Assembly: GCA_017395215.1 (NCBI GenBank)
Contig: JAFPVW010000079.1
Location: 1-62,580 of the forward strand
DNA: 62,580 nucleotides
Reading direction: 5' to 3'
Source: Prevotella sp.
GTDB lineage: Bacteria > Bacteroidota > Bacteroidia > Bacteroidales > Bacteroidaceae
Both the position numbers and the translations under genes were made by a program. Position 1 is the first letter of the stretch. Every line of letters starts with the position of its first letter. The notes below the pieces were generated by a model that searched no databases, was not told the DNA's origin, and saw nothing but the letters and a program-made list of their open reading frames with translations. Shown here piece after piece: positions 62,301-62,580 of the stretch.

Positions 62301-62580
62301 AGGTCGTCGGTCTCGCTGATGTAGTCGGCGGTCAGCCGCTCGGGCTGCAGGGCTCCGCCGTAGCCATAGATTTTCACCTTGCTGACGTCCGTAAACCCAG
62401 CCTTGCGCACCAGGTCGCTGGTAAGCTGGTAGACGCCCGACTCCGGCACGCGGATTTTGGCCCAGCGCCCGGTAGCAAGTACAGAAAGACCCACCCCCGG
62501 CCCCTCCCTGTAGGGAGGGGAGTAATTAGCTGTGCCCCGCGCCGCTGCCGCAGAAGGAGTATCTACTCCCCTCCCTACAG
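59381..62580 (-). CDS. porU: Type IX secretion sortase PorU, 5' end outside the window
   Basis: Gingipain-like (C25) protease that cuts the C-terminal sorting domain from type IX cargo and attaches it to the surface. About 1065 codons are visible: N-terminal VLATGRWAKIRVPESGVYQLT; catalytic region MNYSGHGAAYTMSHEQV (His) and WLTASCDIMPFD (Cys); C-terminal Ig-like and FlgD-like sorting tail (LSTGVYLYRVRLSSEGSSQASKAKKLIIL). The frame has no stop up to the right edge: upstream of LSVLATGR it continues through two arms of the repeat element, so an apparent GTG start at 62494 is rejected. Partial gene. Confidence 0.92.
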   Translation of the reverse strand, partial: VGRGVDTPSAAAARGTANYSPPYREGPGVGLSVLATGRWAKIRVPESGVYQLTSDLVRKAGFTDVSKVKIYGYGGALQPERLTADYISETDDLKEVATCSVGGRRLFYAVGPVGWSSNTATTRTRNPYSDYGYYFLTENDSTALTVSEEQFKADHYPTPNDYHSLSEVDDYAWYHGGRNLYDSRLFGTGVQRTYQLAAPEGSKGKLTVVLSHDGPFTASVLVNGKEVGTVIVNTSPDRYSKAAATTKTFTVEDPLLADNTVTIRQTGGSNLRLDYLSLCYDTPQAWPDLATASIPVPQYVYNITNQNHHADTAVDMVIIIPTTQKLLGQAQRLKAYHEQKDSLRVRIVPADELFNEFSSGTPDANAYRRYLRMLYDRAETEADMPRYLLLFGDGAWDNRMKTAVWQNSSPDDFLLCYESENSFSETDCYVSDDYFCLMDDGEGGSMLVSDKSDIAVGRLSARTEAEAKIMVDKTIGYMQNENAGAWQNTLCFMGDDGDSNRHMKDAESVATLIGEQHPAFSVKKIYWDAYERQSSSTGFSYPDVTKLIRQQMQQGALLMNYSGHGAAYTMSHEQVLHLSDFEAATSLRLPLWLTASCDIMPFDGQEENIGETCMLNKQGGAIAFYGTTRTVYAQYNGYMNRAYTRYVLGRDAEGRRYTIGEAARLAKNLLMTPSSQGNDIGMDQTANKLQFTLLGDPALTLAAPTLQMVVDSINGEPANGEPVQLKVGQTVSIAGHIVGAPAFDGVVTLTVKDVEQEVTCRLNDPSAADSPLTFKDRPNTLYQGTDSVRQGRFKVSFALPKDISYNEGNGLITLYALSADKQQEASGYSTNCSLCSGDATATDGIGPNIYCYLNTTSFVSGGDVNATPLFHAELYDKDGINVSGGGIGHDLELIVDGAMTTTYVLNDYFQFDFGDYRSGSLNYSLPQLPAGRHKLLFRAWDVMNNSSTAELEFNVVKGLEPSIFSIDCTKNPATTETTFIVTHDRTGSQVDIEIDVFDTSGRQLWHHTETASGGSPDGANTVTWDLTITGGHRLSTGVYLYRVRLSSEGSSQASKAKKLIILGNK
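62487..62580. repeat. Double-hairpin element, copy 5 (porU N-terminal region, cut by edge)
   Basis: Arm at 62487-62523 (AGACCCACCCCCGGCCCCTC...) and the beginning of an inverted arm at 62565-62580, 41 nt between. The porU frame reads through both (…SAAAARGTANYSPPYREG…). Confidence 0.88.

Noticed and set aside
62492-62494. GTG as porU start codon
   Set aside because: It lies inside the repeat element and the frame stays open to the window edge; the true start is probably outside.
1-62580. tRNA, rRNA or riboswitch genes
   Set aside because: None recognised in the gaps, which are mostly shorter than 150 nt.

Overview
The window comes from a high-GC member of the Bacteroidales, most likely a Prevotellaceae gut or rumen commensal; this is inferred, as there is no rRNA. 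Evidence: promoters of the Bacteroidetes TAnnTTTG type, type IX secretion genes (porU, porV) with matching C-terminal sorting tails on secreted enzymes, gene orders typical of the phylum (rimP-nusA-infB; pyrE-SRPBCC-argH; porU-porV-ispF; dapB-lepB-lepB2-wbqC), and Bacteroidetes-only families (DUF4923, DUF4251, DUF2851). Coding density is very high. No tRNA, rRNA, CRISPR array, intact transposase or prophage was seen.

Layout. 1-3.6 kb: tandem GH43 enzyme, converging on a radical SAM gene and a TonB-like gene. 3.8-14.3 kb (minus): a co-directional run sufC-sufD-sufS-rnhB-DUF4923-GH35-GH30-lgt, mixing Fe-S assembly, RNase HII and lipoprotein maturation with two secreted galactan-active enzymes. 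14.5-17.8 kb: a Dna2-like nuclease-helicase. 18.1-26.0 kb (minus): C10 peptidase with dockerin-like tail, a lipoprotein, argH, an SRPBCC protein, pyrE, rnr. 26.1-32.3 kb (plus): operon of two GH51 arabinofuranosidases and a GH105 hydrolase. 32.4-35.5 kb: ECF sigma factor, membrane anti-sigma-like DUF4251 protein, DUF4419 protein. 35.6-36.9 kb: DUF2264 enzyme. 36.9-42.1 kb (minus): GH43, dapB, two signal-peptidase paralogues, wbqC-like. 42.2-43.5 kb: DUF2851. 43.9-52.2 kb (minus): rimP-nusA-infB-phosphatase-sufB. 52.3-57.7 kb: S41 protease, esterase, thioredoxin-like lipoprotein, histidine-kinase-like protein. 57.7-62.6 kb: ispF, porV and a porU gene that runs off the right edge.

The CAZymes (GH43 x2, GH30, GH35, GH51 x2, GH105, DUF2264) point to arabinan, arabinogalactan and pectin side chains. 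They are not in a SusC/SusD locus; several sit inside housekeeping transcription units. Their export plausibly relies on the type IX machinery and signal peptidases encoded here.

The most unusual feature is the repeat content. (1) A family of GC-rich double-hairpin elements sits inside or across genes without breaking frame. Copies supply the C-terminus and stop of one gene and the start and N-terminus of the next (sufC/sufD, argH/lipoprotein, rnhB), or add internal loops (dapB, porU, rnr, both GH51 genes, the anti-sigma-like protein). (2) Degenerate tandem tracts with a 6-10 nt period lie in frame in the helicase, dapB, GH51 and wbqC genes and in spacers. (3) Two ~280-bp intergenic elements with terminal inverted repeats built of 9-mers fill the only two long gaps, both between convergent genes; one abuts sufB at the point where the suf operon is split by ~29.5 kb. 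I regard these repeats as the candidate undescribed system. Three apparent pseudo-enzymes (signal peptidase paralogue without the Lys, kinase without the His, thioredoxin-like protein without CxxC) are also notable.
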